From positions 1,240,001 to 1,304,000 of the forward strand of contig JALJCQ010000026.1 in NCBI GenBank assembly GCA_023091665.1: a DNA stretch of 64,000 nt, written 5' to 3'. Under the pieces are notes generated by a model that did no database searches, was not told where the DNA came from, and was given only the letters and a program-made list of their open reading frames with translations. Below are positions 32,013 to 42,946 of this stretch, piece by piece (the stretch's first letter is position 1; each line of letters starts with the position of its first letter). Both the position numbers and the translations under genes were made by a program. Source of the stretch: Pythium myriotylum. Taxonomy: Eukaryota > Oomycota > Peronosporomycetes > Pythiales > Pythiaceae.

Positions 32013-33053
32013 ATGGCGGACGGACAAGGTCAACGGGCAGCGGCCAGCGCGGCGGCGGCCATGCCGCCAGTGCCACCGCTGACGCCAAGACAACGAGGGT
32101 TCAACACCAAGGACCTCATTATTCCAGAGTTCGATCCTGCTAGAGGCGACATTACGGCAGAAGACTGGGTCTACACAGTCAAGCAAGTGGTCAGATCGAA
32201 CGAGATCCAGTTGGGCGGCACGTGGCCGGCGGAGCCACTTTACCTGTATCTGTCATCGAAGTTCCGAGGTGATGCCATCCCATGGTTCATGAACTTCAAT
32301 CGATATCGAGCCGACGATGAGAAGACGATGGAGGAGCTACTAGAAGCGGTCTTGAAGAGGTTCACGACACCTCTGACTGAAGCTGTGGCGACGATCAACG
32401 TGGCTCAAGTGTCGAAGCTACCGACAGAGACGTTCGCGGACTTTGCTGCCAAGTTGAACCAGGCGGCGGAGGGCAAGGCAGTCCCGGACGCGTTGAGAGT
32501 CGCAGCGTTCCTGAAGGGAATAGACGAGTTGAGTCGGACGGCAGTACGCAGTAAGGACCCGAGGAACCTTACCGAGGCGGTGTACTGGGCGAACGAAGCG
32601 CGAGACAACAAGGGCGTCGAAGTGCCGGGTCGTCGTGGAGGCGAGAGGAAGATCGACACGCTGACGCCGAAGAACGCAGAGGCCGCAGCGAAAGGCAAAG
32701 TGCTGCTGGCCAAGGAGTCAGACGAGGAGGAGGCAACTGCGTCGGAAGAAGACGAGCCACCAAGACTCAGACCATGGCCCAAACAGCAGGAGAGACCAGA
32801 CGCCAAGGGAAAGGGCAAGGAGCGAGCCAGGCCAGGCAGTGGTAAGCGGCGACGCGAGGAAGACGATGATGACGAGCCACCTCGGCGTCGGCGACGCGAC
32901 ATGAGAGTGCCGGCTGGGAGCAAGTGCCACTGGTGTCATGAAGAGGGTCATTGGGTGATGAATTGTCCACAACATCAAGAGGAGCTGCGCAAGAGACAAC
33001 AGCAGTTCCAGCAGAGAAGGAGAACAGCCGACAAGAACGAGTCGTCAAACTAG
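32013..33053 (+). CDS. Gypsy-2 gag polyprotein (copy B)
   Basis: Identical in translation to copy A: 346 residues from ATG 32013, same capsid-like region and same C-x2-C-x4-H-x4-C knuckle. It is 6266 bases downstream of its twin. Confidence 0.85.
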   Translation: MADGQGQRAAASAAAAMPPVPPLTPRQRGFNTKDLIIPEFDPARGDITAEDWVYTVKQVVRSNEIQLGGTWPAEPLYLYLSSKFRGDAIPWFMNFNRYRADDEKTMEELLEAVLKRFTTPLTEAVATINVAQVSKLPTETFADFAAKLNQAAEGKAVPDALRVAAFLKGIDELSRTAVRSKDPRNLTEAVYWANEARDNKGVEVPGRRGGERKIDTLTPKNAEAAAKGKVLLAKESDEEEATASEEDEPPRLRPWPKQQERPDAKGKGKERARPGSGKRRREEDDDDEPPRRRRRDMRVPAGSKCHWCHEEGHWVMNCPQHQEELRKRQQQFQQRRRTADKNESSN

Positions 33054-36000
33054 GGCAGGGCGTACACGGGGGCAGTGCACGTCCTGGGAGTCAGTGCCCG
33101 AGGAGACGGCTGGAATACGAGGCTGGTCCAGTGAAGGATACGAAGGAAGAAGAACGAGTTACGGAGACGAAGGAAGAGCCGGTGGATAAGGCCAAGGTCA
33201 GATCGATAGGTGACGATGGTTTGCCGACGGCAACTGTGGAGATCAAGGGCAAGCGATCAGGACTGAAGATAGACAGTTGCGCCTCATACTCGATTGCAAG
33301 TCCAGACAAGAAGAAACTGGGCGAGCGGCTGGCGAGGAAGCCGCCAGTGAGCCACATTGAAGGGTTAGGTGGACAGCAACTCGAGGTGTTGGGGGTATGG
33401 AGGTTCAAGTTCAAGACGGTGTACGACCAGATCGTGGTTTGGGATGCCCTGGTAGTGGACGGCTGCCGGGATGAGTTGATTATGGGGATCGATTTCCTCG
33501 ATACAAAGGGCGTGACGATAAGTTTCGAGACCAGAGAGGCGACTTATTATGAAGGAGAGCGTCAGGTGGTGATGCCCTTTACGTGTAAGGACAGAGGGCG
33601 TGGTGGAGCGGTGCGGCTGGTCCGTGGACGGAAGCTCGCCACGCAAGCACTGACGATGGTACGGGTACCAGTGGACGCGGCAGAAGGCACGGTGGGCGTC
33701 TTCCACCCGTGCCCGGCGGAATCGTCGTGGATCCTGGCGGCCCCTACGGTAACGAAGGTCCAGGGAGGACGAGTCTGCGTCCCGGTCCTCAATGTGCTCG
33801 GCAAGAGGACGAAACTGCCCGCGAGGAAGCGACTCGGCCAGTGGGTGCCGGTCGATGAGGACGTTGAGCTCTTGGAGATGAATGGCGAGCTCGACAGGAA
33901 GCGCGTGCAGACGTGGGTAGCGACGCTGAGTAAGGACAAGTCAGTGCCACTCGCGAACGAAGACGAGTTGAAGTTGGACCATCTGGACGAGGGACAGCGA
34001 GAGCTGCTGCTCCAGCTCATGCGGAGTTTTCCACGAGTAAGTACGGAGGATAAGGTGTGTCCGCCACCCACAACCACAGGGGTACGGCACTATATCCCTA
34101 CGGGTGACGCAGCGCCGATCAGACAAAGAAGGTTTCGCAATAGTCAGCACGAGAACGAAGTCATTGCTCAACACATTAAGCAGATGTTGGAGCACGGTGT
34201 GATCGAGATGGCCAATGGTCCATGGGGTTTTCCAGTTGTACTCGTGAGGAAAAAAGACGGGAGTGTGCGATTCTGCATTGATTATCGCGCACTGAATGCA
34301 GTGACGGTCAAGGACGTCTACCCCTTACCGCGTATTGACGAGACGCTCGAGGCATTGGGAGGAGCGCGGTGGTTCACGACCTTCGACCTTATGGCGGGAT
34401 ATTGGCAGATCAAGGTGGCAAAACAGGACCGAGACAAGACGGCGTTCCTAACCCGAAAGGACTCTATCGGTTTGTTCGAATGCCATTTGGACTGAGCAAC
34501 GCGCCCAGCACGTTCCAGAGGCTGATGGATTGTGTGTTTCGGGGTCTCTTGTGGGTTTGTTGCCTGGTATACCTTGATGATATCGTGGTGTTCTCGAAAG
34601 GCGAATTTGAACGGCACATCGTGGAGTTAGCGGTGGTGTTGGCGCGGCTGGAGGATGCGGGCCTGACCATCAAGTTGAAGAAGTGCCAGTTCGCGACGAA
34701 CAGTATCGAGTACTTGGGGCATCAGTTGAGCCCTGAAGGTGTGCGGCCAACGGACAGGCTTATCAAAGCCATCGTGGAGTGTCCAGTGCCGGCAGACGAG
34801 AAGGGCGTGAAAAGGTTCGTGCATCTGGCAGGTTACTATCGAAGGTTCGTCGAAGGTTTCGGGACGAAGATGGAACCGCTGACGAGACTGCTGTGGAAAA
34901 GCGTGACGTGGGAGTGGGGCGAGCAACAACAAATGGCGTTCGATGCGATAAAGGAGGAGTTGAGCTCGCGTCCGCTGCTCGCGTATCCCGACTTTCGTCG
35001 ACCGTTTGTGCTGGCGGCTGATGCGTCGACAGTTGGCCTAGGGGCAGTACTCATGCAGGACTTGGGACAAGGACTACAGCCTGTTGGATATGCAAGTAAG
35101 GTGAACAACGAGTGTCAGAGCAAGATCCCATTACGCAGTTGGAGTGCCTCGCAGTGGTATGGGCAGTTCAGTATTTTCGGCCGTATCTTTATGGACGAGA
35201 GTTCAAGGTTGTGACGGACCACCATGCACTCAAGTGGCTTATGTCAAAGAAGGATTTAACTGGCAAACTACAACGGTGGGCTTTGGCGCTGCAGGAGTAC
35301 AACTTCACTCTCGAGTTTAGGCCAGGGAAGGAGAACGTCGTGCCCGATGCCTTGTCGAGGGCACCGGTGCTGCAGGCGACGGCGGAAGGCGGTGAAAGCG
35401 AAGCCGAGAGCGACGACGAGAACGCGAACGTCGACGAGGACGGCGAGATGGGTACGCCGGCGGCGCAGAGAGGCGACAACAGTAGCGGCTCGACGGAGGC
35501 AGCGACGGCTCTTGAGGGAAGCGTCCAGGTCGATGAAGTCACGATCATTAGACACCAGAACGAGAGCAAGTTGTGTCGCGACGCTATCAAGACTGGAGTG
35601 GTGCAAGGCCAACGAGTCGAGCGACGACATGGTGTAGTGAGCGTGTACACGGCGGACGGTGGCTGGCGGATCTTGCTGCCGCCAACCTTGTGGGCGGCCG
35701 TTCTGAAAGAGTGTCATGACAGCGTGTGGTCGGGACACTTGAAGGGACCGCAGACCTTGGCGAGGGTCGCGCGCAACTACTGGTGGCCGAGGATGAGGAA
35801 GGTCGTGTTGTCGTGGACGGGAAGCTGTCGTGACTGCGGGAGTCGGAAGGCGAGGCCGAGGCGGGTGATACCACCGCTGAGGAGCCTTCGCGTAGGTGCT
35901 GTAGGTGACCGGTGGGCTCTTGACGTGGCTGGCCCACTGCCGATCACCCACGCAGGCAACCGCTACGTCATCGCGATGGTCGAGTATGTCACGAAGTTTG

Positions 36001-37175
36001 TAGTCGCAGTACCTGTGAAGAGCCACACCGCTGACGTGGTGGCGACGTTGGTGGCCGACGAGATCGTGTTCAGACACGGACCGTTCAGAGAGCTAGTGAT
36101 GGACGGTGCTTCGGAGATGCAGTCGGGGCTTGTGCGTGCGCTGGTGACCATCCTACAGGCGAAGCAAGCGACGCCAGTCCCGTACCGGCCGAACCTGCTG
36201 GGGCTGGTCGAGCAATTCAACAGAACGTGGAAGGACATGGTGGCGATCTACGTATCACGGCATGGCAACGATTGGGATGAATGGTTAAGAGCGTTGACTT
36301 ACGCATACAACTCTGCGGAGAACACGGTCACGGGCTTCGCGCCGTTCTTTCTGATGACGGGTAGAGAGCCGCGGGCGCCACGCGACTTGTTGCTGCAGGA
36401 GAGGCTGGACAGCGTCGAGAACGCGAGTGACTGGCACCGACGTCTGTGTCGAGCGGTGAATGAGGCAGTCGAGGACGCGAGAGCGGCGATCGAAAAGGAG
36501 CAGAGGCGTCAGGCGCGGTACTACGACCGGCAGGTGCGCCGTGGGCCGAGCTTTGGGCCAGGTCAACTAGTGTGGGTGTACAAGCGACCTGTGGGCAAGA
36601 AGCAGACGAAACTCAGGCACCGGTGGATTGGTCCATGCCGCGTGATAGAGGCCGCGGGCTACGACAACTTCCGGGTGCGACGGATGGACAATCAGGACGA
36701 GTTGTTGGCCCACGAGTCGATGCTGTTGGAGTATAGCGAGCCAGTGTCGGTGCTCGAGGACGTGGCTAGGGATCTCCAGGATCAGCTGCTCGAGGACGAA
36801 GACGAGTCGGCAGCCGCTGAGACGAGGGCCGGGGTACGAACGAGGAGTCAGAGAGCCAGATCAGAGCTCGAGCCGAGAGGTAGCGGCGAGGTAAGGATGG
36901 CAGTACCGGCGAGAGCGGCTAGGGCAGCGGAACAGCGAGACGCAGAACGAGCAGCTGTGTTCCTGAGGCAGAACGCGACGGGCGTGTTCTTCGTCGAGAG
37001 GCGACGAAGAAAGGTAAGAAACTCGAGCGGGCGTTACGAGACGGAGATCCTAGTCGAGATCCTGACGGGCCCGGCAGCTGGGCAAGCGATGTGGTTGACC
37101 ATGGAAGAGTATGAGATACTGTGGGTGACCGGCAAGGACGTCGAGGACGACGTCGAAGCTGGGTCGGGGGAGTGA
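32951..37175 (+). pseudogene. Gypsy-2 pol (copy B), same two frameshifts
   Basis: Same domains as copy A: protease, RT with YLDD near 34572, RNase H, integrase with HHCC and D-D-E residues. Frame changes at about 34456 and 35126 correspond exactly to those in copy A, so the lesions (or sequencing errors) predate or accompany the duplication. Stop TGA overlaps the start of LTR 3. Confidence 0.88.
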
Positions 37176-37907
37176 TGAAGCGTCCCGAACGCGCGGGCCA
37201 CGAGGAACAGAAACCGGTACGGCACCGGGATTCGGCGTGAGGGCGGCCGTTGCTCGACGCGGCGACGGGCGAGCGAACGGTCGGCGCCAACAGCAGCCAA
37301 TCAGGTGGCCGGAAAGTTAAAAGTCCGCGGAAGTTGTGGCCTTGGGGATCCAGCTTGCCGGAGGACTGCGGGGGGAGCGTGGCCGTGGCGGAGAAGGACT
37401 GCGGAAGTCGAAGATTCTCCAGGTGGTGCACAAGTAAAGCAGCTGGAATATATAGTATAGGTTGAGGACTCTGGTGTTTGTCGCTGACAGTTCGCCGAGT
37501 TGGTAGCTCCCAGAGACTTTGTGCTCTGGTCTGTTCAAGGTGCTGGTGGTTTAGTCCAGGGTGAGTCGCGGACGTCGCTGACGGTCCCGACGCCGACCCT
37601 CGAGTCTCGTGGACGAGGTTACGGCGGTGGCAGCCAGCGAGCAGTGCCATCGTCGAGGCCTGCCTCATCGGCGGCGGCCTGGGGACGCTCAGGTTGCGCG
37701 GGAGGCGAAGACAACTCGGCGCAGTGTGTCAGGGGCCCGGCGCGGTGCCCAGTCCACGGGAGACCAAAAGGCCTTGGCGGGACCTATATTAGGAGGGCAG
37801 TCTGTGTGAACCACCTCACTACTAATTGCGTGCTATTTAAAGGACTCTCGAAGGGTGGAGTGAGCGGCGTGGGCCTTCCCCAGCCCCTGAGCGCGCCACA
37901 ACATCAC
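37172..37907 (+). repeat. Gypsy-2 LTR 3
   Basis: 736 bp; differs from LTR 1 and LTR 2 by one base noticed at 37547 (GGTGGTTTAG against GGCGGTTTAG). Followed directly by the right GGATCA duplication. Confidence 0.9.
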
Positions 37908-37913
37908 GGATCA
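37908..37913. repeat. Target-site duplication GGATCA (right, Gypsy-2)
   Basis: Matches 24634-24639. The downstream sequence continues the interrupted 3' untranslated part of Gypsy-1. Confidence 0.75.
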
Positions 37914-38188
37914 TCATGATCCAGTGGTCGCTGGCGACCGCGCGCACGTCTACATGCGTCTCATGACGCAGCGAGGTGTTGCGCCAAGCCGCTGCGGCTC
38001 TCGATCAGTCGTTGTCGAGAAATCGACACGCGACTTCGCACCCATGGTCGCCATGAGTCTGTACCCATTTCCGTGTGGGTCCTCGGAAATTCCGTACTGG
38101 AATAGGCTCGCGTTACTTATTTAGGACAAGACTGTTCCTAAAGTAGGGACGAGGGTGTTCCTCATTTTGGGGGGGTGGGGGGGGGGGG
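37914..38188 (+). other. Gypsy-1 3' untranslated region (right part) with purine tract
   Basis: Continuation of 23952-24633. Ends in TTTTGGGGGGGTGGGG and further G bases just before the 3' LTR: the polypurine tract that primes plus-strand synthesis, apparently expanded. Confidence 0.65.
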
Positions 38189-38491
38189 GGTAACAGGGTA
38201 CAAAGTTACACAAGTAGGTTAGGTTGTGTAGGTACATAACGTGTGTGGTCCACTTTGGGGAAAGGCTACCCTAAGTAGTGACTCTCTTTTATTAGATTCA
38301 GTAGGTGATATCCCGGAGTATTAGATACCGGGGATATCGGGTATAGGGAGGATTATTCCCCAGTGGAATAATCTGAATACAATCAGTTCGCCTTTTGCCA
38401 ATTCATTGGCGCTCGTCGACAGGGGTCGACTAGGAGCGGCTGCTCATGCTTTCTCAAGCGCAGGTGCTGTGAACGGTCGTGGACCGTTACA
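38189..38491 (+). repeat. Gypsy-1 3' LTR
   Basis: About 303 bp. Its first 45 bases match 19720-19764 with few differences (GGGTACAA, GTTACACAAGTAGGTTAGG). It ends in GTTACA, followed by CCAGG. Includes a small hairpin near 38352-38376. Confidence 0.75.
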
Positions 38492-38496
38492 CCAGG
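38492..38496. repeat. Target-site duplication CCAGG (right, Gypsy-1)
   Basis: Matches 19715-19719 and lies at the point where the pogo reading frame resumes. Confidence 0.8.
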
Positions 38497-39224
38497 CGTC
38501 CGGCGATATGCAGATCTACGACAACGCTACAGCGTAGTGGAACGCGAGCGAGAGGCTCGCGTTCCTCAACTACTATTTCGGCCACCGCCAGCCGACTGAC
38601 CCCAAGGTGCTGCTCTTGTGGCATGATTTCAGCGGCCACTGGACGGACGAGGTGACGGCTCGCGCGGCTGAGCTAGCGGTTGTGCTCTACAAGATCCCGC
38701 CAAAGTTCAGGTACGTCTGCCAGCCAGCGGACATCAGCTGGAACAAGCCGCTGAAGGACCATATGCGTGCCAAGTGGATGGGTTGGATTGCCGCACAGGT
38801 GCGCCAGAACGGCAAGCTCTCTCCTCCGTCACGGAAGGAGCTCGTGGACTGGCTAATCTCGGGGTGGGAGTCGCTCACCACGGTGACCATTTGGAACGGA
38901 TTCAGGCGCGCCAGACTTCAAATCTGGGGCGATGATGGCGCCGTGGTCGAGCCTCCCGTCCCCGTTCCAGAGCCCACTGTGGGTGTGGAAGAGGAGGAGG
39001 TGCTCTCTGATGATGATATGAGTGACGCAAGCGACGACAAGGAGGAGGAAGAGTTCGAAACAATCTGGAATGAGATTGGGACTTTTTGTTTCAATTTGTT
39101 GTTGTTTTTTGTTGGAGGGAGGAGGGGGGGGGGGGGGGGGGGGGGGTACCGGAGAATTAATGCAGTGCACTGCGTAACAATCCCTGCTCCCAAGCACAGC
39201 GTGGCTTGGGCCCTCAATTCCTGA
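38497..39224 (+). pseudogene. pogo-type transposase, 3' part
   Basis: Continues the frame broken at 19719: MQIYDNATA, an in-frame TAG where Trp is expected (38536-38538), then FLNYYFGHR. The DDE_1 core follows: LLLWHDFSGHW (second catalytic Asp, about 38614-38645) and the CQPADISWNKPLKDHMRAKW block (about 38718-38778), which contains the third acidic position. The acidic C-terminal tail (EEEEVLSDDDMSDASDD) is usual for this group. The frame runs through a G23 tract (39124-39146) before the stop at 39222. Inactive. Confidence 0.8.
39124..39146. repeat. G23 homopolymer
   Basis: Uninterrupted run of 23 G in the 3' end of the pogo frame; the longest G tract in the window. Confidence 0.9.
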
Positions 39225-39562
39225 CTGCGGCCAGGGTCAAGTACCATGGTCACTTCAACATCAAGTGCTGACGCGTTGTCTCATCTGATGTGTTCCCGTA
39301 CGTTCGTTTCGAGATCCTCGCCGTAATTTGCCCTCATCACCGTATTTTACAAAATACACCGCGATTTGGTAGAGGGTTGTGGTTTCGGATCTGACCATGT
39401 CATTTGACACATAGAATACGGTACACTAATTTAGTGTAACATACACAGGACATCTAATTGGTCAAGCGGTAAGTTTCCTCTGCAGTAATTTACTGAACTG
39501 TGACAATTGATACGGCCTGAGGCCTGTGTGGTCCCCCGCGTTGCGTTTCGAGTTGGCGCGCG
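39225..39562. other. Spacer between pogo and Mutator-like element
   Basis: AT-rich, with a small palindrome ACACTAATTTAGTGT near 39422. May hold the end of either element; terminal repeats were not resolved. Confidence 0.4.
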
Positions 39563-41724
39563 ATGGTGAAGCGGAAGCTCGATGAGAATGTTCTGCGCGA
39601 CCAAACGGCGCTAGACGAAGACGACAGCGGCACCCATGAGAGCGTTGGCAGTTACCGCGCGAGTGAATACTCCGAAGGGGATAGTGGGCAATCTAGTGAT
39701 CTGATCGCAGAGGAGTGCGATCTGTTTTCAGACGTTTCTAATCGTGGAGATCCGAGCTCAAGACGCGATTGGAGCGGCATGGAAGTCAAATGACCTTCTC
39801 CTGAGAGGAAGGAGTTTCCGACGTTCCAAGAGGCTTGTGAATATCTTGAGAAGTTTTTCTAGCACACTTTCTAGCCGCTTCGGTACGTAAACTTTTCATT
39901 TCTCCATCATAAATCTGCTCCTTAGTTTTAACCTTCTTCGAAAGCGAAGGAAGGCCCAGGCTCTCGGTTGCCGTGCTACCATCACAGCAAAAGTCGTGAG
40001 TTACGTGAAGAGCTCTGGCGATTTGAGATGGCGAGTGGTATTGTCGAAGGTGCACATCGTTCACAATCACCCCGTCAGTCGTCGAGTATACGGTGGCTAT
40101 GCGGAAAACCGGGCTCTTACGAATTCTGATCCGGATCTAATTCAGCGAATCGGCGAGTACAGCGAAGTCGGTGTTCCCACACGAAACATTGCGCGCTTTG
40201 TGAGGAAGCAGTCAGGTAAAGTGCTCGAAGTACCCGAAGTGGCCGATGTTGGCAAAGTGACGGGCGCTACCGAAGCAACCGAAGCTGCAGGTGCACCTTG
40301 GGAGGCAGTCCAGTAGGTGGATATGATGTACTTACTTGACATGCATTTGTAAATGGCAATGTAGACAAACCGATTATCACGAATGATGTGGAGAACTTGC
40401 TCCAGAAGACAAAACAAGCAAAACGTATAGGCACGCCTGTGCAGCGGCTGAAGAGGGCGATCAACATGTTAGTTCTTGTTGACAAACAGACGAAACCTGG
40501 CTCGCGTTTTCGTCGATGGTGAACGGAATGCGCGCTGTGTCCTGCTCCAGACAGCCATGATGCGGAAAGTCATGGCGGCCTTTCCCCAGGTACTCTTGAT
40601 GGGCGTGACGCATGGTAACCTTCGTTTGACATGCATGCACGATGAGCTTATCTGACGCTGCGATCCATGTGATCACGTCAGGCACGAATATTGAACGCTA
40701 CAAGCTCTACAGCTTCGTTGTGGAAGATGCATTCGGGGTAGGACAATATGTCCAGCATGCGCTTATCGATGGAGAGACAAAGGCCACTTTCTCACCGCAC
40801 TACGAGAATTCAAGTCCAACAATCCAGCGTGGAGGGACATAGAAGTTGTTGTGATACGTACTGTTCAGAACCACGGGGGGTAGCGTTTACAACACACATA
40901 CTTGTGAGCCACTTCTTAGATGGACAAGTCGTTTGCAGAGATCGCTTCTATGGAGGAAGAGTTGCCCGAGGCATGAATTCTTCATTACCACTTTCACGTG
41001 ATCAAACATCTCCACGAGAAGGTTATGGAAACGACTTTCGGTCTTCCCATGAAGACTCACAACGAGTTCGAGAGATTCGACAAAAATGTAAAGGGTGCTT
41101 TCCACGAAATGGTATACTCGAACTCGGAGAAAGATTACACGAACGCACGCGATTTCGTCATGTCTCTTCTGCCATTGGAGAATGGCACACATTTGACTAC
41201 GTCATGACCAACTGGGATCGTCGCCGTGATATGTGGACCCTGTTCGAGCGTCAAGACGTTGCTTATCCAGCAATCATACCAACAACCGCATCGAGTCATC
41301 AGGGAGCCACGTGAAGCCAAGTTTGAGTCCCACAATGTCCCTCGATGAGGCGGTGGAGGAGTTGATCGCGTGTCAAACGGACAAAGAAAACGAGTTAGAC
41401 GCAAAAATACTAGTAAGTGGTTGACGCGATGACATGCAACTGGCTGCTAACATGCATGGTTTGTGGTTGCAAAAAATTCGACGAAGAACCAACTACGATT
41501 TCGACGATGAGATGTCATAGCTGCTCTCCATGGTGTCCCACTTTGCTGCTGATCTCGTGCTGCCCGAATATGAAACCGCAAAGAGGGTACGCATATGGGT
41601 GTCATTAGAGAACTTTCGCAAGGCTGTTTAGTTTCATTTCAGAAACAATTTCAGAAAAGAGGGTAGTATGGATGATGCGAATAACAGATGCAGAAAACTG
41701 ATCTTGAACGGCTGTTGAGTATTT

Positions 41725-42153
41725 TTGACTCAAACCCGCACGAAAGCTTTCGTTTATTTTACGTTTGACCAGCATCGAACGACGAACGAGGAATCGGCGG
41801 GGAAAAAGCACTTCTCGGCGAGCGACGACATCTTGCTCTTGGTCCAAGCGAACACGGCGCTGCCATGGGCCCAGACCAAGATCATGGACGCGTGGGAGCG
41901 CATCGCGAAGACGCTTGAGGCAGTTCCTGGCTTCGGCGTCGCACGAGACGCCCGCTCTTGTCGCTCAAGGTTTGCTCTGCTCACTAAACACTACAAGGAT
42001 GAGAACCGCTCTGCGCTAGCGAAAGGAGCTTCCGAGGCGGAGCTCGAAGAGAAGATGCAGCTGCTGGATGACATCATGGAGAAGGTGGACACGCACGCTC
42101 AATCAGCAGAAGCGACTCGCGAGGCACAATGTATCCCCCGTCACCGTAGATGA
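41725..42153 (+). pseudogene. Myb/SANT-like protein of Harbinger element
   Basis: The frame contains HFSASDDILLLVQANTALPW, then QTKIMDAWERIAKTLE and ARSCRSRFALLTKHYK, a Myb/SANT-like helix-turn-helix pattern of the kind encoded by PIF/Harbinger transposons beside the transposase. No ATG at the 5' end (the frame opens with TTG), so the start is missing or in an upstream exon. It converges on and overlaps the minus-strand transposase at 42.1 kb. Confidence 0.6.
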
Positions 42154-42946
42154 CTTTCCCTGCAAACGCCGGATCACTCTCCATGATCTCCTTGATACCA
42201 CTGGCGACAAGCACTGTGCTGTCGTGCTTGCGGCCATCCATCGGACCGAAGAGAGAAATACAGAGTCCGTCCGGGGCACATACGGCCTGCCACGTCAAGC
42301 AGTGCCGTCGCTTGTAGCCGCTGTAAACGGCACGTTGGAGGTTCTCGTGTGGCGGACCGTTCGCGCGAGGAGAAGGCCGGGAGATGTAGTGCTTGGTGCC
42401 GTCGACGAATCCGAAGCACCGATTCGTCGGTGCATCTTTGGCCGCCCCAGCCTGGCAGTACGCGTCGAGCCGCTGGCGCGTCATCGAGAGCGAGAAGAGC
42501 AATCGCTCAGCGTGGATGACGGTGAGCATGCGCACCGTGCAGTAGAAAATCCGAGAGAGAGACGATGCCCAACGATGAAACTCACCTTCGATCACGATCC
42601 AGCGGCACGGTTCCGCAAGCCGGCGGCAAACGATGGCAAGAGCCTCGACACGAGAGACACGATCGCGTTCTTCGGTGACGATTTGCTCTGGCAGGCGGAG
42701 GAGACCAGCCAAGCGTGCCAGCTCGCACACCGAAAATCGCATTTTCTTCACGGCCTCATTCGCGTTCCAATTGAGAGCATGCTTGATGGCTGGAGTCGCG
42801 TGTACAGGAACTGGTGGTACACCGATAATCCCCTTTTCGACAGCCTTCTCGACGAGCTCGGCCGCCACGTTGAATGGGAAGAGAAGGAAGATGGCGCCGA
42901 TGAGGGTGACTGCGTCGGTGGTCCCCAGGAGTGGCTTCTTGTGCAT
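42074..42946 (-). pseudogene. PIF/Harbinger (DDE_4) transposase, truncated
   Basis: 290 residues from ATG 42946. Shows the DDE_4 superfamily sequence: FGFVDGTKHYISRP (first Asp), VYSGYKRRHCLTWQ, LFGPMDGRKHDSTVL, then VIYGDGGYIV (second Asp). It stops soon after, where the overlapping Myb-like frame begins, so the third catalytic acidic residue is missing. N-terminal EAVKKMRFSVCELARLAG resembles the helix-turn-helix of the family. Embedded in the MULE at 39.6-43.7 kb. Confidence 0.78.

Larger units (their letters stand above)
24640..37907 (+). mobile_element. Gypsy-2: tandem LTR retrotransposon, LTR-internal-LTR-internal-LTR
   Basis: Three LTRs of 736 bp (24640, 30906, 37172) alternate with two internal regions of 5530 bp. 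Every feature repeats at exactly 6266 bp. The whole array has a single pair of target duplications (GGATCA), so it entered the site as one event or arose afterwards by recombination between LTRs. The only difference I noticed is one base in the third LTR (37547, T instead of C). LTR ends are GTGATG/CATCAC. A primer-binding site candidate starts at 25377 and a purine tract precedes each downstream LTR. Confidence 0.9.
19720..38491 (+). mobile_element. Gypsy-1: decayed Ty3/Gypsy chromovirus, interrupted by Gypsy-2
   Basis: Bounded by TGTAAC (19720) and GTTACA (38491), with CCAGG duplicated outside. The 3' LTR is about 303 bp (38189-38491, first base mutated). Only about 45 bases of the 5' LTR remain (19720-19764) before protease coding sequence, so the rest of that LTR, the primer site, gag and the protease active site are deleted. 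Internal order: protease remnant, reverse transcriptase, RNase H, integrase, chromodomain. Gypsy-2 (24640-37907) sits in the 3' untranslated part; subtracting it leaves about 5.5 kb. Multiple stops and shifts mark an old copy. Confidence 0.85.

Noticed and set aside
24640..37907. Tandem array read as a satellite or segmental gene duplication
   Set aside because: LTR boundaries, purine tract, primer site and outer target duplication identify it as a retrotransposon array.
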